DNA of 64,000 bases, from the NCBI RefSeq assembly GCF_012972705.2, contig NZ_JABCSC020000006.1:1-64000 (forward strand), written 5' to 3'. This document shows positions 28,222 through 36,662 of the stretch, piece after piece. The translations under genes and the position numbers were made by a program. This stretch comes from Uliginosibacterium aquaticum. Lineage in GTDB: Bacteria; Pseudomonadota; Gammaproteobacteria; Burkholderiales; Rhodocyclaceae. Under the pieces are notes generated by a model, which was not told where the DNA came from, did not search any database, and saw only the letters and a program-made list of their open reading frames with translations. Position 1 is the stretch's first letter; every line of letters begins with the position of its first letter.

Positions 28222-29868
28222 GTGCAGTCTTTCCTCCAGCGCCTGCGTTCCTCCTTCAGCCCGCTCACCCTTATCGGGGGGCTGTGTGCGCTGATCCTCG
28301 CCGTGCCGGTGGTGGTGGTGGCCGGCAGTGTGTTCGCCGGCGGCACCGGCGAAACCTGGGTGCATCTGCTGGAAACCGTGTTGCCCGAGTTCGCGCTCAA
28401 TACCGCGATCATGGTGGTGGCTGTCGGCGCGGGCGTGGCGGTGATCGGCGTCAGCTGCGCCTGGCTCACCACGATGACCGAGTTCCCGGGCCGGCGCGTC
28501 TTCGAGTGGGCGCTGATCCTGCCGCTGGCCTTCCCGGCCTATGTGCTGGCCTACGTCTACACCGATTTCCTGCAGTTCGTCGGCCCGCTGCAGAGCTGGC
28601 TGCGAGAAACCTTCCAGTGGACCCGCGCCGATTACTGGTTCCCGGATATCCGCAGCGTCGGCGGCGCCTGCGCGATGTTCACCCTGGTGCTGTATCCCTA
28701 TGTTTACATGCTGGCCCGCACCGCCTTTCTGGCCCGCGCCGGCAGCCTCACCGAGGCCGCGCGCAGTGCCGGGCTGGGCCCCTGGGCGGCCTTCGTGCGC
28801 ATCTCGTTGCCGCTGGCGCGGCCGGCCATCGTGGCCGGCGTGAGCCTCGCGCTGATGGAGACGCTGGCGGACTTCGGCACGGTGTCCTACTTCGCGGTGC
28901 AGACCTTCACCACCGGCATCTTCCGCGCTTGGTATTCGCTCGGTGACCGCCTCGCCGCTGCCCAGCTTGCCGCGGCCCTGCTCAGTTGCGTGGCCCTGGT
29001 GCTGCTGCTGGAAAAGGCTTCGCGCGGACGTGCGCGCCATACTGCCGGCCAGCGCGCCCGCCCCGGCCGGCGTGCCGAGTTGCGCGGGCTGGCCGCCGCG
29101 CTGGCGAGCCTCGCCTGTTTTGTGCCGCTGGCCGGGGGCTTCCTGCTGCCGGGCTACTTGTTGCTGCAGATGGCCTTTCGCGAGGGAGATGCGCAACTGG
29201 GCGGCCGCTATCTGGAGCTGGTGCATAACAGCATGCTGGTGGCCGGGCTCACCGCCGGCTGCGCAGTGCTGCTCGGGCTGCTGCTCGCCTACGCCGCACG
29301 CATGAGCCGCTCGCGCCTGCCGGCAGGCCTCAACCGGCTGGTCGGCCTCGGCTATGCCCTGCCCGGTGCGGTGATCGCGGTGGGCATCCTGATTCCGGTG
29401 ACACGTCTTGACCATGTGCTTGCCGCGCTGATCCACTCGGCCACCGGCAGCAACCCCGGCCTGCTCCTGACCGGCAGTCTTGCTGCGCTGATTTACGCCT
29501 ACCTGGTGCGCTTCCTCACCGTGGCGCTGGGCACGCTGGAAACCGGGCTGGCACGCATCACCCCGTCGATGGACGAAGCCGCGCGCAGCCTCGGCGCCGG
29601 CCGCGCCACCACACTCGCCCGGGTGCACTGGCCACTCTTGCGCGGCAGCCTGCTCACCGCCGGCCTGCTGGTCTTTGTGGACGTGATGAAGGAGCTGCCC
29701 GCTACTCTGGTGATGCGCCCCTTCAATTTCGACACCCTTGCCACCCAGGCCTACACTCTGGCCAGCGATGAGCGCTTGAGTGAGGCGGCTACGGCTTCGC
29801 TGGCCATTGTGATCGTTGGCCTGTTGCCGGTGATCCTGCTCTCACGGCGCATCGGCAGGGCTCAATAA
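28222..29868 (+). CDS. fbpB: Ferric iron ABC transporter permease
   Basis: 548 residues from the GTG at 28222. The permease has two fused halves of about six membrane segments each, with EAA loops SLTEAARSAGLGPWAAFVRISLP and MDEAARSLGAGRATT. An in-frame ATG at 28174 overlaps the Fur box and a likely -10 element, so I prefer the GTG despite its weak Shine-Dalgarno; the real start is uncertain. It forms the Fe(III) channel for FbpC and receives iron from FbpA, whose gene lies 1.8 kb further on. Confidence 0.88.
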   Translation: MQSFLQRLRSSFSPLTLIGGLCALILAVPVVVVAGSVFAGGTGETWVHLLETVLPEFALNTAIMVVAVGAGVAVIGVSCAWLTTMTEFPGRRVFEWALILPLAFPAYVLAYVYTDFLQFVGPLQSWLRETFQWTRADYWFPDIRSVGGACAMFTLVLYPYVYMLARTAFLARAGSLTEAARSAGLGPWAAFVRISLPLARPAIVAGVSLALMETLADFGTVSYFAVQTFTTGIFRAWYSLGDRLAAAQLAAALLSCVALVLLLEKASRGRARHTAGQRARPGRRAELRGLAAALASLACFVPLAGGFLLPGYLLLQMAFREGDAQLGGRYLELVHNSMLVAGLTAGCAVLLGLLLAYAARMSRSRLPAGLNRLVGLGYALPGAVIAVGILIPVTRLDHVLAALIHSATGSNPGLLLTGSLAALIYAYLVRFLTVALGTLETGLARITPSMDEAARSLGAGRATTLARVHWPLLRGSLLTAGLLVFVDVMKELPATLVMRPFNFDTLATQAYTLASDERLSEAATASLAIVIVGLLPVILLSRRIGRAQ

Positions 29869-29930
29869 ACGCCGGTTTTCCGCAGCAGTCGGCGCTTTCG
29901 GCAGCTCATTCTGTCACCCAGAATGAGGGC

Positions 29931-31583
29931 ATGCGCCTCCTTCCTTTCAGCCGAAACTTCAGCACCGAGCTGATCCTGCGTCTGGCCATCCCGCTGGGCG
30001 CGCTGGCGCTCGGTCTGATGATCCTGCTAGGTGTGCTGGCCGAGAAACGGGAACGCCAGGTCATCGGGGAATCCCTGGCCCGTGCGGCGGCACGCATGGC
30101 GGCGACTCTAGAAGCCAATCTTGCCGAGCGTGTGGCAGATGTCGACCTGCTGGCCAGCCACGGAGCGTGGTATCGGGAGAACGACCGGGAAGGTGCTCGG
30201 CGGGCCTTTGATGTGATGCGCACGCGTCATCCCGCGTTTGCCTGGATCGGCCGTACCGACGCCCAGGGCCGTGTGCAGGCGGCCAGCGATGGTTTTCTGC
30301 AGGGCGAGTCGATCGCCACCCGGCCGGTATTCAGCGAAGGCAAGAAAGGTCTGTTCCTCGGCGACGTGCATGAAGCCGTGCTGCTCGCGCGCCTGCTGGG
30401 ACCACCGCCGGACGGCGAGGCGGCCTTGCGCTTCATCGACATTGCCCGCCCGGTGTATGACCAGCACGACAACTATGTCGGCGTGCTGGCGACCCATCTG
30501 TCGTGGAGCTGGGTGCGCCAGTTCTTCGGGCAGATGCTGACCGATTTTGATCGTGTGCGTGGCGTCGAGCTGCTGATCCTCAATCATGAAAACCGTGTAC
30601 TGGCTGGCCCGGCCCTGCAGGTCGGACGCATGCTCGCGCTGGAGGGAATGGCTAAGCCTGACGGGACTGGCAAGGCGCATTGGCATGAAGCGGCCTGGCC
30701 CGACGAGCCGCGCCATCTGTTTGCCTGGATCGACATGCCACCTCCCGACCATCTGGCTGCGCTGGGCTGGCGGGTGCTGGTACGCCAGCCCAGCGACCGG
30801 GCTTTGAGCCCGGTACGCCAGCTACGCATCCAGCTAGCTATCGCTGCACTCTTGCTGACGCTCGGCGTGATAGGCCTAGCCTGCATCCAGGCCCGCCGCA
30901 TTACCCGTCCGCTGGCGCGCATCGCGCAGGCCGCTGAAGCCATCACCGAAGGCGCTGAGCCACGGATTCCGGCCAGCGATTCTCATCTGTCTGAGGTCGA
31001 TAGTCTTTCCGGCGCGCTGCAGCACATGCTGGACACCTTGACGCATCGGGAGCAAGCGCTCGATGACATGCAGCAACTCGCCCACCGCGATGCCCTCACC
31101 GGCCTGCACAACCGACGTGCGCTGGAGTTGCACATGGAGCTTTCGGCTGAACGAGCCCGCCGCAGCGGCGAAGGGCTGGCGGTGCTGGCCATGGATCTGG
31201 ATGGCTTCAAGGCGGTGAATGACAACCACGGCCATGGCATTGGCGACGCACTGCTGCGTGATGTGGCGCGACGTCTGCAGGAGGTGGTGCGTAGCGGTGA
31301 AATGCTGGCGCGCCTGGGCGGGGACGAATTCGTGGTCCTGGTGGTGGCACCGCGAGCCCAGCTGCAGCAGGTGGGAGAGGCCGTGGCGCAGCGCATCCTT
31401 GGCTGCTTCGAACGGCCCTTCATGGCGGATGTGCAGGCGCTGCGGGTGGGTTGCAGCCTCGGTGGTGCGCAGGGCGCTGCAGACGACCATCCGCAGGACA
31501 TCCTGCGCCGCGCCGACGAAGCGCTGTACATCGTCAAGCGCAGCGGGCGAGGGCGCTTTCAATGGTGGACCGGGCAGGCATGA
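29931..31583 (+). CDS. Diguanylate cyclase with Cache and HAMP domains
   Basis: 550 residues: a membrane segment (about 14-36), a periplasmic double-Cache-type sensor (to about 300), a second membrane segment (about 300-322), HAMP, then the GGDEF domain with an intact G463-G-D-E-F467 active site. The position five residues upstream where an RxxD inhibitory site would stand reads RSGE, so product inhibition through a canonical I-site seems absent. It should make c-di-GMP in response to a periplasmic ligand. It sits between fbpB and fbpA, which could tie the signal to iron status, although no shared promoter is evident. Confidence 0.92.
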   Translation: MRLLPFSRNFSTELILRLAIPLGALALGLMILLGVLAEKRERQVIGESLARAAARMAATLEANLAERVADVDLLASHGAWYRENDREGARRAFDVMRTRHPAFAWIGRTDAQGRVQAASDGFLQGESIATRPVFSEGKKGLFLGDVHEAVLLARLLGPPPDGEAALRFIDIARPVYDQHDNYVGVLATHLSWSWVRQFFGQMLTDFDRVRGVELLILNHENRVLAGPALQVGRMLALEGMAKPDGTGKAHWHEAAWPDEPRHLFAWIDMPPPDHLAALGWRVLVRQPSDRALSPVRQLRIQLAIAALLLTLGVIGLACIQARRITRPLARIAQAAEAITEGAEPRIPASDSHLSEVDSLSGALQHMLDTLTHREQALDDMQQLAHRDALTGLHNRRALELHMELSAERARRSGEGLAVLAMDLDGFKAVNDNHGHGIGDALLRDVARRLQEVVRSGEMLARLGGDEFVVLVVAPRAQLQQVGEAVAQRILGCFERPFMADVQALRVGCSLGGAQGAADDHPQDILRRADEALYIVKRSGRGRFQWWTGQA

Positions 31584-31611
31584 AAAAGCCCCGCACAAGG
31601 CGGGGCTTTTT
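31583..31611. terminator. Bidirectional terminator between cyclase gene and fbpA
   Basis: GCCCCGC (31588-31594) pairs with GCGGGGC (31600-31606) around ACAAG, flanked by AAAAA and TTTTT, so it can stop the plus-strand cyclase transcript and the minus-strand fbpA transcript. Confidence 0.88.
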
Positions 31612-31629
31612 GCTTCGAACCTGATTTGC

Positions 31630-32643
31630 TCAGCGCCAGCCGGCGCGGTCGAAGATCTTCTGGGCGGTGATGGCGCCCTTCGAGGTCTTGCCGATTTCCA
31701 GGGTATCTGCCTTGAACGGGCCGAGGCGTTCCAGCGCCGGGTTCTTCACCTTCACGCTGGGCACGGTGGGCCATTCGTTGTTGCCGTCGGCAAAGTAGAT
31801 CTGGGCTTCGTCGGAGGCCAGATATTCGAGGAACTTCACGGCCGCTTCCTTGTGCGGTGCGGTCTTGAGCATGCCGCCGCCGGAGACGTTGATGTGGGTG
31901 CCCCAGCTCTGCTGGTTCGGCCACACCACCTTCACGGCTTCCATCGCCTTGCGGTCTTCCGGGGCGGAGGAGCGCATCATGCGCGCCACGTAATAGGAGT
32001 TGGCCAGCGCCACGCCGCATTCACCAGCACCCACCGCCTTGATCTGGTCGGTATCGCCGCCCTTGGGGGCCCGCGCGAAGTTGGCGACCAGCCCGCGCAC
32101 CCAGGCTTCGGTCTTGGCCTCACCTTCGTGAGCAATCATCGCTGCGCCGAGGGACAGGTTGTAGGGATGCATGCCACCGCGTACACAGACCTGTCCTTTC
32201 AGCTTCGGATCAGCCAGTTGCTCGTAGGTCTGCACGTCTTCGGCCTTGATCGCCAGCTTGTTGTACACGATCACACGGGCACGCGTGGAGAAGGCAAACC
32301 ACTCGCCGGTGCGCAGGTGCGCCGGGATGCGGCTGTCCAGCACTTTCGATTTCACTTCGGCAAAGATGCCCAGTTCGTCGGCCTTGGCCAGACGCGTGGC
32401 GTCCACGGTGATGAACACGTCGGCCGGGCTGTTTGCGCCTTCGTTCTTGATGCGTTCGAGCAGCGCGTCTTCCTGCGCCTCGATGCGGTTGATCTTGATG
32501 CCGGTGGCCTTCTCGAAGTTCTTGTACAGGGCTTCGTCGGTCTGGTAATGGCGGGCCGAATACAGGTTCAGCTCGGTATCGGCAGCTTGGGCGGCCATGC
32601 TGGCAATGCCGCCCAGCAGGGCAGCGGCGAACAGCTTATGCAT
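31630..32643 (-). CDS. fbpA: Fe(III) ABC transporter periplasmic binding protein
   Basis: 337 residues with a signal peptide (about 1-20, AAQA-A). The FbpA/FutA hallmarks are LNLYSARHYQTDE, VFITVDATRL, the double tyrosine in NSYYVARMM that coordinates Fe(III), and WGTHINVSGGGMLKTAPH. It binds ferric iron in the periplasm and delivers it to FbpBC. It is monocistronic here, with its own Fur-like box upstream and a bidirectional terminator downstream, separated from fbpBC by a diguanylate cyclase gene. Confidence 0.93.
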   Translation of the reverse strand: MHKLFAAALLGGIASMAAQAADTELNLYSARHYQTDEALYKNFEKATGIKINRIEAQEDALLERIKNEGANSPADVFITVDATRLAKADELGIFAEVKSKVLDSRIPAHLRTGEWFAFSTRARVIVYNKLAIKAEDVQTYEQLADPKLKGQVCVRGGMHPYNLSLGAAMIAHEGEAKTEAWVRGLVANFARAPKGGDTDQIKAVGAGECGVALANSYYVARMMRSSAPEDRKAMEAVKVVWPNQQSWGTHINVSGGGMLKTAPHKEAAVKFLEYLASDEAQIYFADGNNEWPTVPSVKVKNPALERLGPFKADTLEIGKTSKGAITAQKIFDRAGWR

Positions 32644-32706
32644 GAAGACTCTCCTGAAGGGGAAGATTGGGAGCGGCTTTTGATCATACGCAGCGGTGTT
32701 GCTTAA

Positions 32707-32721
32707 TGCAAACCATTCTCA
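32707..32721 (-). promoter_or_regulatory. Fur-like box upstream of fbpA
   Basis: On the minus strand TGAGAATGGTTTGCA matches the 7-1-7 Fur consensus in 10 of 14 positions, with a near-perfect left arm. It lies 64 bp upstream of the fbpA start. Confidence 0.6.
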
Positions 32722-32727
32722 AATGGA

Positions 32728-32756
32728 GTAAAAAACAAAGCCCGCCGAAGCGGGCT
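32728..32756 (-). terminator. Terminator of the upstream zinc-ribbon gene
   Basis: On the minus strand AGCCCGC pairs with GCGGGCT (arms 32750-32756 and 32739-32745, tetraloop) and is followed by TTGTTTTTTAC. It stands 20 bp past the stop codon of the gene ending at 32776 and shields fbpA from readthrough. Confidence 0.85.
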
Positions 32757-32775
32757 GTGTTTATCTACGGTGTGC

Positions 32776-33834
32776 TTACCAGATCAGCCAGATCCCGGCG
32801 ATCACCAGTAAGGCCAGACCCAGCAGCTTGCTTTTCTGCTCATCGATGAAGCGTTGGCGCACGGCTGCACTGACCGGCGGCTGGTGATGCAACTCCTCAC
32901 GCAGACTGGGTGTACTGCGGCGGGCCACAGCGGCGCTGTGACGCACCAGGCCTTCCGGCATGTTGCCCATGATGGTGGTTGGCGTGGCATAGGCCGAGGC
33001 ATCCATCGGAATCTGCTTCTGGCTCTGGCGACGCTCGCCCGCGCGGCGTTCCATGGCTACGCCGCATACCGTGCAGCGTGTGCTGCTGGCCTGACGGCTA
33101 CCGCACTGGCCGCAGCGTACATATTCGATGACGCTGCTGCCGGCCTTCGCTGCGGGCACGGCAATCGGCTGTGTAGCGCGTGCCGGCTGAGGGACATGGC
33201 GCATCACTGGTGCGCTTTCCGCCGCAGCCGCCGGGCGCATTTCCTCAGCCTCATCCGTGGTGCCGGGCAACTCGAACTGGGTCTGGAGCAGGCCGGCGTA
33301 AGGATCCTCACTGGTCTTGCGTGGTACGGGTGCGGCAGCGTTCACTACGGCAGGCGCTTCGGTCTCGACTTCCAGATCGATCTGCATGCCGATGCGAGCC
33401 AGCTCCACCACATAGCGGCTCCCCACATCGGAACTCACTCCGCGCTTGAGAACGGCCTTGCTGCCATCAAAGATGCGCACGATCTGCGCCGGATTCAGCT
33501 TGAGGCGAGCGGCGGCGGCCTGCATCACGGCGGCGCGCGTAAAACCATCGAGGGTGCGCCCCCAGAACACGACCTTGAACGTAGCCAGTGCCTGTACCGA
33601 GGCGTTGCCCCGTGCGATGCGGGCCATTCCGGCATTCATGCCGAGGCCGTGCAGCACGGACAGATAAAGCTTGGCTGATTCTTCAGTGACGCCCTTCTTG
33701 AGTACAACCTTGCGGCCACTGAACAGGCGTTCGACCTGCGGCGGGTTCAGCCCGAGGCGCTTGGCGACGGCTGCCTGTACCTTTTCCGGCGCATGCCCAT
33801 CCAGCAGGCGACCACTAAATACAATGTTGTACAT
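32776..33834 (-). CDS. Tail-anchored zinc-ribbon protein with two copies of an unfamiliar repeat domain (paralogue A)
   Basis: 352 residues from the ATG at 33834 (GGGGGA upstream). Residues 1-75 and about 83-155 are two copies of the same domain: a VFSGRLLDG/VFWGRTLDG strand, a helix, then RLFSGRKVVLKKGV or RIFDGSKAVLKRGV and a C-terminal GM-containing strand. A low-complexity linker, a zinc ribbon (CGQCGSRQ...CTVCG, about 235-260) and a single C-terminal membrane segment (LLGLALLVIAGIWLIW) follow. I know of no assigned function. Paralogue B lies next upstream; both point away from the PspA-flotillin cluster. Confidence 0.85.
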   Translation of the reverse strand: MYNIVFSGRLLDGHAPEKVQAAVAKRLGLNPPQVERLFSGRKVVLKKGVTEESAKLYLSVLHGLGMNAGMARIARGNASVQALATFKVVFWGRTLDGFTRAAVMQAAAARLKLNPAQIVRIFDGSKAVLKRGVSSDVGSRYVVELARIGMQIDLEVETEAPAVVNAAAPVPRKTSEDPYAGLLQTQFELPGTTDEAEEMRPAAAAESAPVMRHVPQPARATQPIAVPAAKAGSSVIEYVRCGQCGSRQASSTRCTVCGVAMERRAGERRQSQKQIPMDASAYATPTTIMGNMPEGLVRHSAAVARRSTPSLREELHHQPPVSAAVRQRFIDEQKSKLLGLALLVIAGIWLIW

Positions 33835-34057
33835 CGAGATTCCCCCGCAATTCTTCTTGTTCCCCGCCGCAAGCGGGTGTTTTGAATCATCTTGGGCAAT
33901 CTTAACCTGCAGGCCCATTAGGGCATTCACCAACCGCGCCAGACTTTTGCCGCCGAGAAGTTGAGCGTCGCCTATGTACAACAAAAGTACTATGCCTACA
34001 GGCTCAATGTTTCATCACGACCGGGCTCGGGGCTGGTCGCCCCGGCAGCATCACGGG

Positions 34058-35104
34058 TCAGCGCATGAGCCCCCAGGCCAGGGCTGCCACGACGACTGCG
34101 GCGGCAATCAGCAGCGGCAGGCGGGCACGCCGGGCGGGTGTTTCCTCTTCCTGCAGCTCCTGCTCTTCCATCAGGGTGTGCAGCGAGGGCCCTTTGGCAC
34201 GCGGCCTTTCCTGTGGTGACAGATAGGGGCGGGCCGCTTCGGCCGGTGTCACCAGCGTGGTTGGCGCAGCATCGTGGAACACGGGTTGGCGGCCGCCATA
34301 AGGCCGACGTGCCGGCAATTCGACACCGCACTTCGTGCATTGCGCGGCCTGCGGCTGATACAGGCCGCAGCGCGGGCAGTTCAGGTAGCCGTCCTGATTG
34401 GCCGACGCATACCCTTCGGTGCCTCGCCGTGCGGGCGGCGGTGGCATGACCGGAACGGGCATTTCCTCGGCGGGCTCCTCATGTGCCACGTTCGAAGATA
34501 CGTCGTAGCCAGAAAACGCCGTACCCGAGAGATCACAGGCCGTGCGCAACAGGGCGCCGAACTGCGGATCATCTTCCCCCTCCGACGCCGGCGTCTGGGC
34601 CTCCAGCGCGGCGGCAGCCTCCGGCGCGGCCTGCTCCATTTCGAGTTCGATCTGCATGCCGATCAGCGCCAGCCCCACCACCAGGCGAGAGCCCTGGTCT
34701 CCGGTGATGCCGCGCTTGAGCACGACCTTCGAGCCGCTGAACATCTGCATCAACTGAGCCGGACTCACCCGCAGGCGCTTGGCTGCGGCGGCCATCACGG
34801 CGGTGCGTTCGAAGCCGGGCAGCAGGCGTCCCCAGAACACCGCCTTGAACTCGCTGCCGTCTTTGCGCGGCGCCTCTTCCTGCGCCAGCGGCACCAGCCG
34901 GGCATCCAGCCCCATGCCGCGCAGCTCGGTCAGATAAGCCTGGCTGCTGGCCTCGGCGACCGCTTTCTTGAGTACCACGGTCTTGCCCGTAAACAGGCGG
35001 TCAACCTGTTTCTCCTGCAGACGCAGGCGTACCGCGACATCCATCCGTACGATCTGCGGATCAAAGCCGGGCAACAAGACTCCGTTGAACTCGATGCGAT
35101 ACAT
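34058..35104 (-). CDS. Tail-anchored zinc-ribbon protein with two copies of an unfamiliar repeat domain (paralogue B)
   Basis: 348 residues from the ATG at 35104, preceded by GGGGGAGTG. The layout equals paralogue A: repeats at about 1-73 (FNGVLLPG, RLFTGKTVVLKKAV) and 84-157 (FWGRLLPG, MFSGSKVVLKRGI), a proline-rich linker, a zinc ribbon (CPRCGLYQ...CTKCG) and a terminal membrane anchor (LPLLIAAAVVVAALAWGLM). The second repeats of A and B resemble each other more than they resemble the first repeats, so an internal duplication came before the gene duplication. It is divergent from the DUF2170/PspA cluster across a 394-bp regulatory region. Confidence 0.85.
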   Translation of the reverse strand: MYRIEFNGVLLPGFDPQIVRMDVAVRLRLQEKQVDRLFTGKTVVLKKAVAEASSQAYLTELRGMGLDARLVPLAQEEAPRKDGSEFKAVFWGRLLPGFERTAVMAAAAKRLRVSPAQLMQMFSGSKVVLKRGITGDQGSRLVVGLALIGMQIELEMEQAAPEAAAALEAQTPASEGEDDPQFGALLRTACDLSGTAFSGYDVSSNVAHEEPAEEMPVPVMPPPPARRGTEGYASANQDGYLNCPRCGLYQPQAAQCTKCGVELPARRPYGGRQPVFHDAAPTTLVTPAEAARPYLSPQERPRAKGPSLHTLMEEQELQEEETPARRARLPLLIAAAVVVAALAWGLMR

Positions 35105-35230
35105 CACTCCCCCTGCGCTCTCATGGCCGATCGCGAATCCGGCAAATTTTTTGTGATTCGCGATTATGCCTAGAGTGACTTTTCATGCCCTTGCTTGCCC
35201 GCAAGTTCCGACGAACGCAGGGCTTCTATG

Positions 35231-35246
35231 TGTGACAAAAGTCACG
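35231..35246. promoter_or_regulatory. CRP-like palindrome
   Basis: TGTGACAAAAGTCACG matches TGTGA-N6-TCACA at 9 of 10 positions. Its 14-bp core equals, on the opposite strand, the core of the hairpin at 21529-21562. Confidence 0.45.
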
Positions 35247-35408
35247 CTTGCAGCCCATGTCATGACCAGCGGCGGCTTGGACTGATTGAGCGGAAGGTCG
35301 CGCGCGATGTCCTGAACAAGTGGCCAAGTCTGCACCAGAGGCGCGCGCCCTGCTCTATTTTCTGGGGCTTTATGGAAGTCTGGTGCCCTCGTTATGCATG
35401 CAAGCCAC

Positions 35409-35450
35409 GACATTTTATGTCTTGACATTTTATGTCGAAACTTCTAATCT
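35409..35450 (+). promoter_or_regulatory. Promoter with tandem palindromic operators before the PspA-flotillin cluster
   Basis: Two identical palindromes GACATTTTATGTC stand at 35409-35421 and 35424-35436. The second overlaps a perfect -35 box TTGACA (35422-35427), which is followed at 17 bp by TAATCT (35445-35450). A protein bound to the palindromes would directly block or assist sigma-70 RNA polymerase. Confidence 0.75.
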
Positions 35451-35498
35451 CGAATCACCCTATTGCTTCGACATATTCAGGAGGCGGTGAGAACGATC

Positions 35499-35915
35499 AT
35501 GAAAACCCTGCAAGAACAGTTGCGTGGACTGGATCTGATGACGAGTGCTGCACTCGGCGGCTTGAGCGTCCAGCTGCAGCCGATCCCGGGCGATGTGGAG
35601 GTGATTCAGGTAAGCATCGAGCAGCGTGACGCCTTGCCGATCTATGTGACCTGCTCCGACAGCCAGGTGCTGTGCATGTGTTACCTGTGGGCCGATGAGG
35701 ATGTGCGTGCCGAGCGGCGGACGGAATTGCTCGAGACCCTGCTGGACCTCAATCCCTCGGTGCCCTTGTCATCCTTTGGGCGGGTGGGCAAGCACTACGT
35801 GCTCCTTGGTGCCTTATCGCGCAATGCGCGGGCCGAGGACGTGGCGCAGGACGTGGCCGCCTTGAGCGACAACGCCATTGACGCGCTGGACGCGATGTCC
35901 GAATTCCTGAATTGA
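35499..35915 (+). CDS. DUF2170 (YjfI-like) protein
   Basis: 138 residues from the ATG at 35499; an AGGAGG lies 14 nt upstream, farther than usual. The family pattern is visible in the central LPIYVTCSDSQVLCMCYLW and VPLSSFGRVGKHYVLLGALS segments and the C-terminal NAIDALDAMSEFL. DUF2170 proteins are commonly paired with a PspA/IM30 protein, as in E. coli yjfI-yjfJ, and may regulate or cap it; no activity is established. It is the first gene of the cluster, 12 bp before the PspA gene. Confidence 0.82.
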   Translation: MKTLQEQLRGLDLMTSAALGGLSVQLQPIPGDVEVIQVSIEQRDALPIYVTCSDSQVLCMCYLWADEDVRAERRTELLETLLDLNPSVPLSSFGRVGKHYVLLGALSRNARAEDVAQDVAALSDNAIDALDAMSEFLN

Positions 35916-35927
35916 GCGGAGGCGATC

Positions 35928-36662
35928 ATGTCTGTACTGAAGAAACTGGCAATCCTGATGCGCAGCAGCGTGCGCGAGATTGGTGAGAGCGTTGTGGACG
36001 CTAACGCCACACGCATCTACGAACAGGAAATTCTCGACGCCAAGCACAACGTGGCGCAGGCACGTGGCGATCTGACAGGGGTGATGGCCAAGGAAATGCA
36101 GAGTGCCCGTGAGATCGAGCGCCTGCGTGGTGAAGTCGCCCGCTATGAGGCCCTGGCACTGGAAGCTCTCACCAAACAGCAGGACACGCTGGCGGAGGAG
36201 GTGGCTGGCCGTGTCGCCGAGCTGGAACTTGAACTGGATGAGCAGACCAAGGCGCATGCCAGCTATGCCGTGCAGGTCGCGCGCCTGAAGGAGTTGATCA
36301 AGGGCGCTGAGGCGAAGATCCGCGAGCATGAGCGCCAGATCGTGATGGCCAAGACGACCGAGAGCGTCTATCGCGCCACGCGCTCCATTGCCGATAGCGT
36401 GGATGGCACCGGCTCCAAGCTGCTCAGTGCCAAGGAGTCGCTCGAACGCATTCGCCAGCGTCACGAAGATCTGTCGGATCGCATGACGGCAGCCGAGCAA
36501 CTGGAGCGCGAAGTGGGCAGCAAGGCGCTGGAAGCCAAGCTGGCGGCGGCCGGTATTGGTCCGGACGCCGATCGCAGGGCCAGCATCCTGGCCCGGATCC
36601 GGGCACGCGCCGAAACTTCCGTGGCCTCGGGTGGGGCCGATAAGCCGGCGGTCAGCGAATGA
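35928..36662 (+). CDS. PspA/IM30-family membrane-remodelling protein (YjfJ-like)
   Basis: 244 residues of almost continuous alpha helix, as expected for PspA, an ESCRT-III-like protein that coats and stabilises damaged inner membranes. The N-terminal amphipathic segment (MSVLKKLAILMRSSVREI) and the long coiled coil (about 25-185) are clear. GGAGG stands 5 nt before the start. The C-terminal about 40 residues (RRASILARIRARAETS) are extra to the core. It overlaps the next gene by 4 nt. No PspF or PspBC partners are here; the companion genes are of the YjfI and YqiJK type. Confidence 0.9.
   Translation: MSVLKKLAILMRSSVREIGESVVDANATRIYEQEILDAKHNVAQARGDLTGVMAKEMQSAREIERLRGEVARYEALALEALTKQQDTLAEEVAGRVAELELELDEQTKAHASYAVQVARLKELIKGAEAKIREHERQIVMAKTTESVYRATRSIADSVDGTGSKLLSAKESLERIRQRHEDLSDRMTAAEQLEREVGSKALEAKLAAAGIGPDADRRASILARIRARAETSVASGGADKPAVSE

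Larger units (their letters stand above)
35105..35498. other. Divergent regulatory region
   Basis: 394 bp between paralogue B and the DUF2170 gene. It contains a CRP-like palindrome, two identical 13-bp palindromes and a plus-strand promoter, annotated separately. I see no gene in it. Confidence 0.7.

Noticed and set aside
35360..35405. Possible sigma-54 promoter (GG and GC doublets before the stress cluster)
   Set aside because: The GG-GC spacing is 12 bp where sigma-54 needs 10; a clear sigma-70 promoter lies just downstream.
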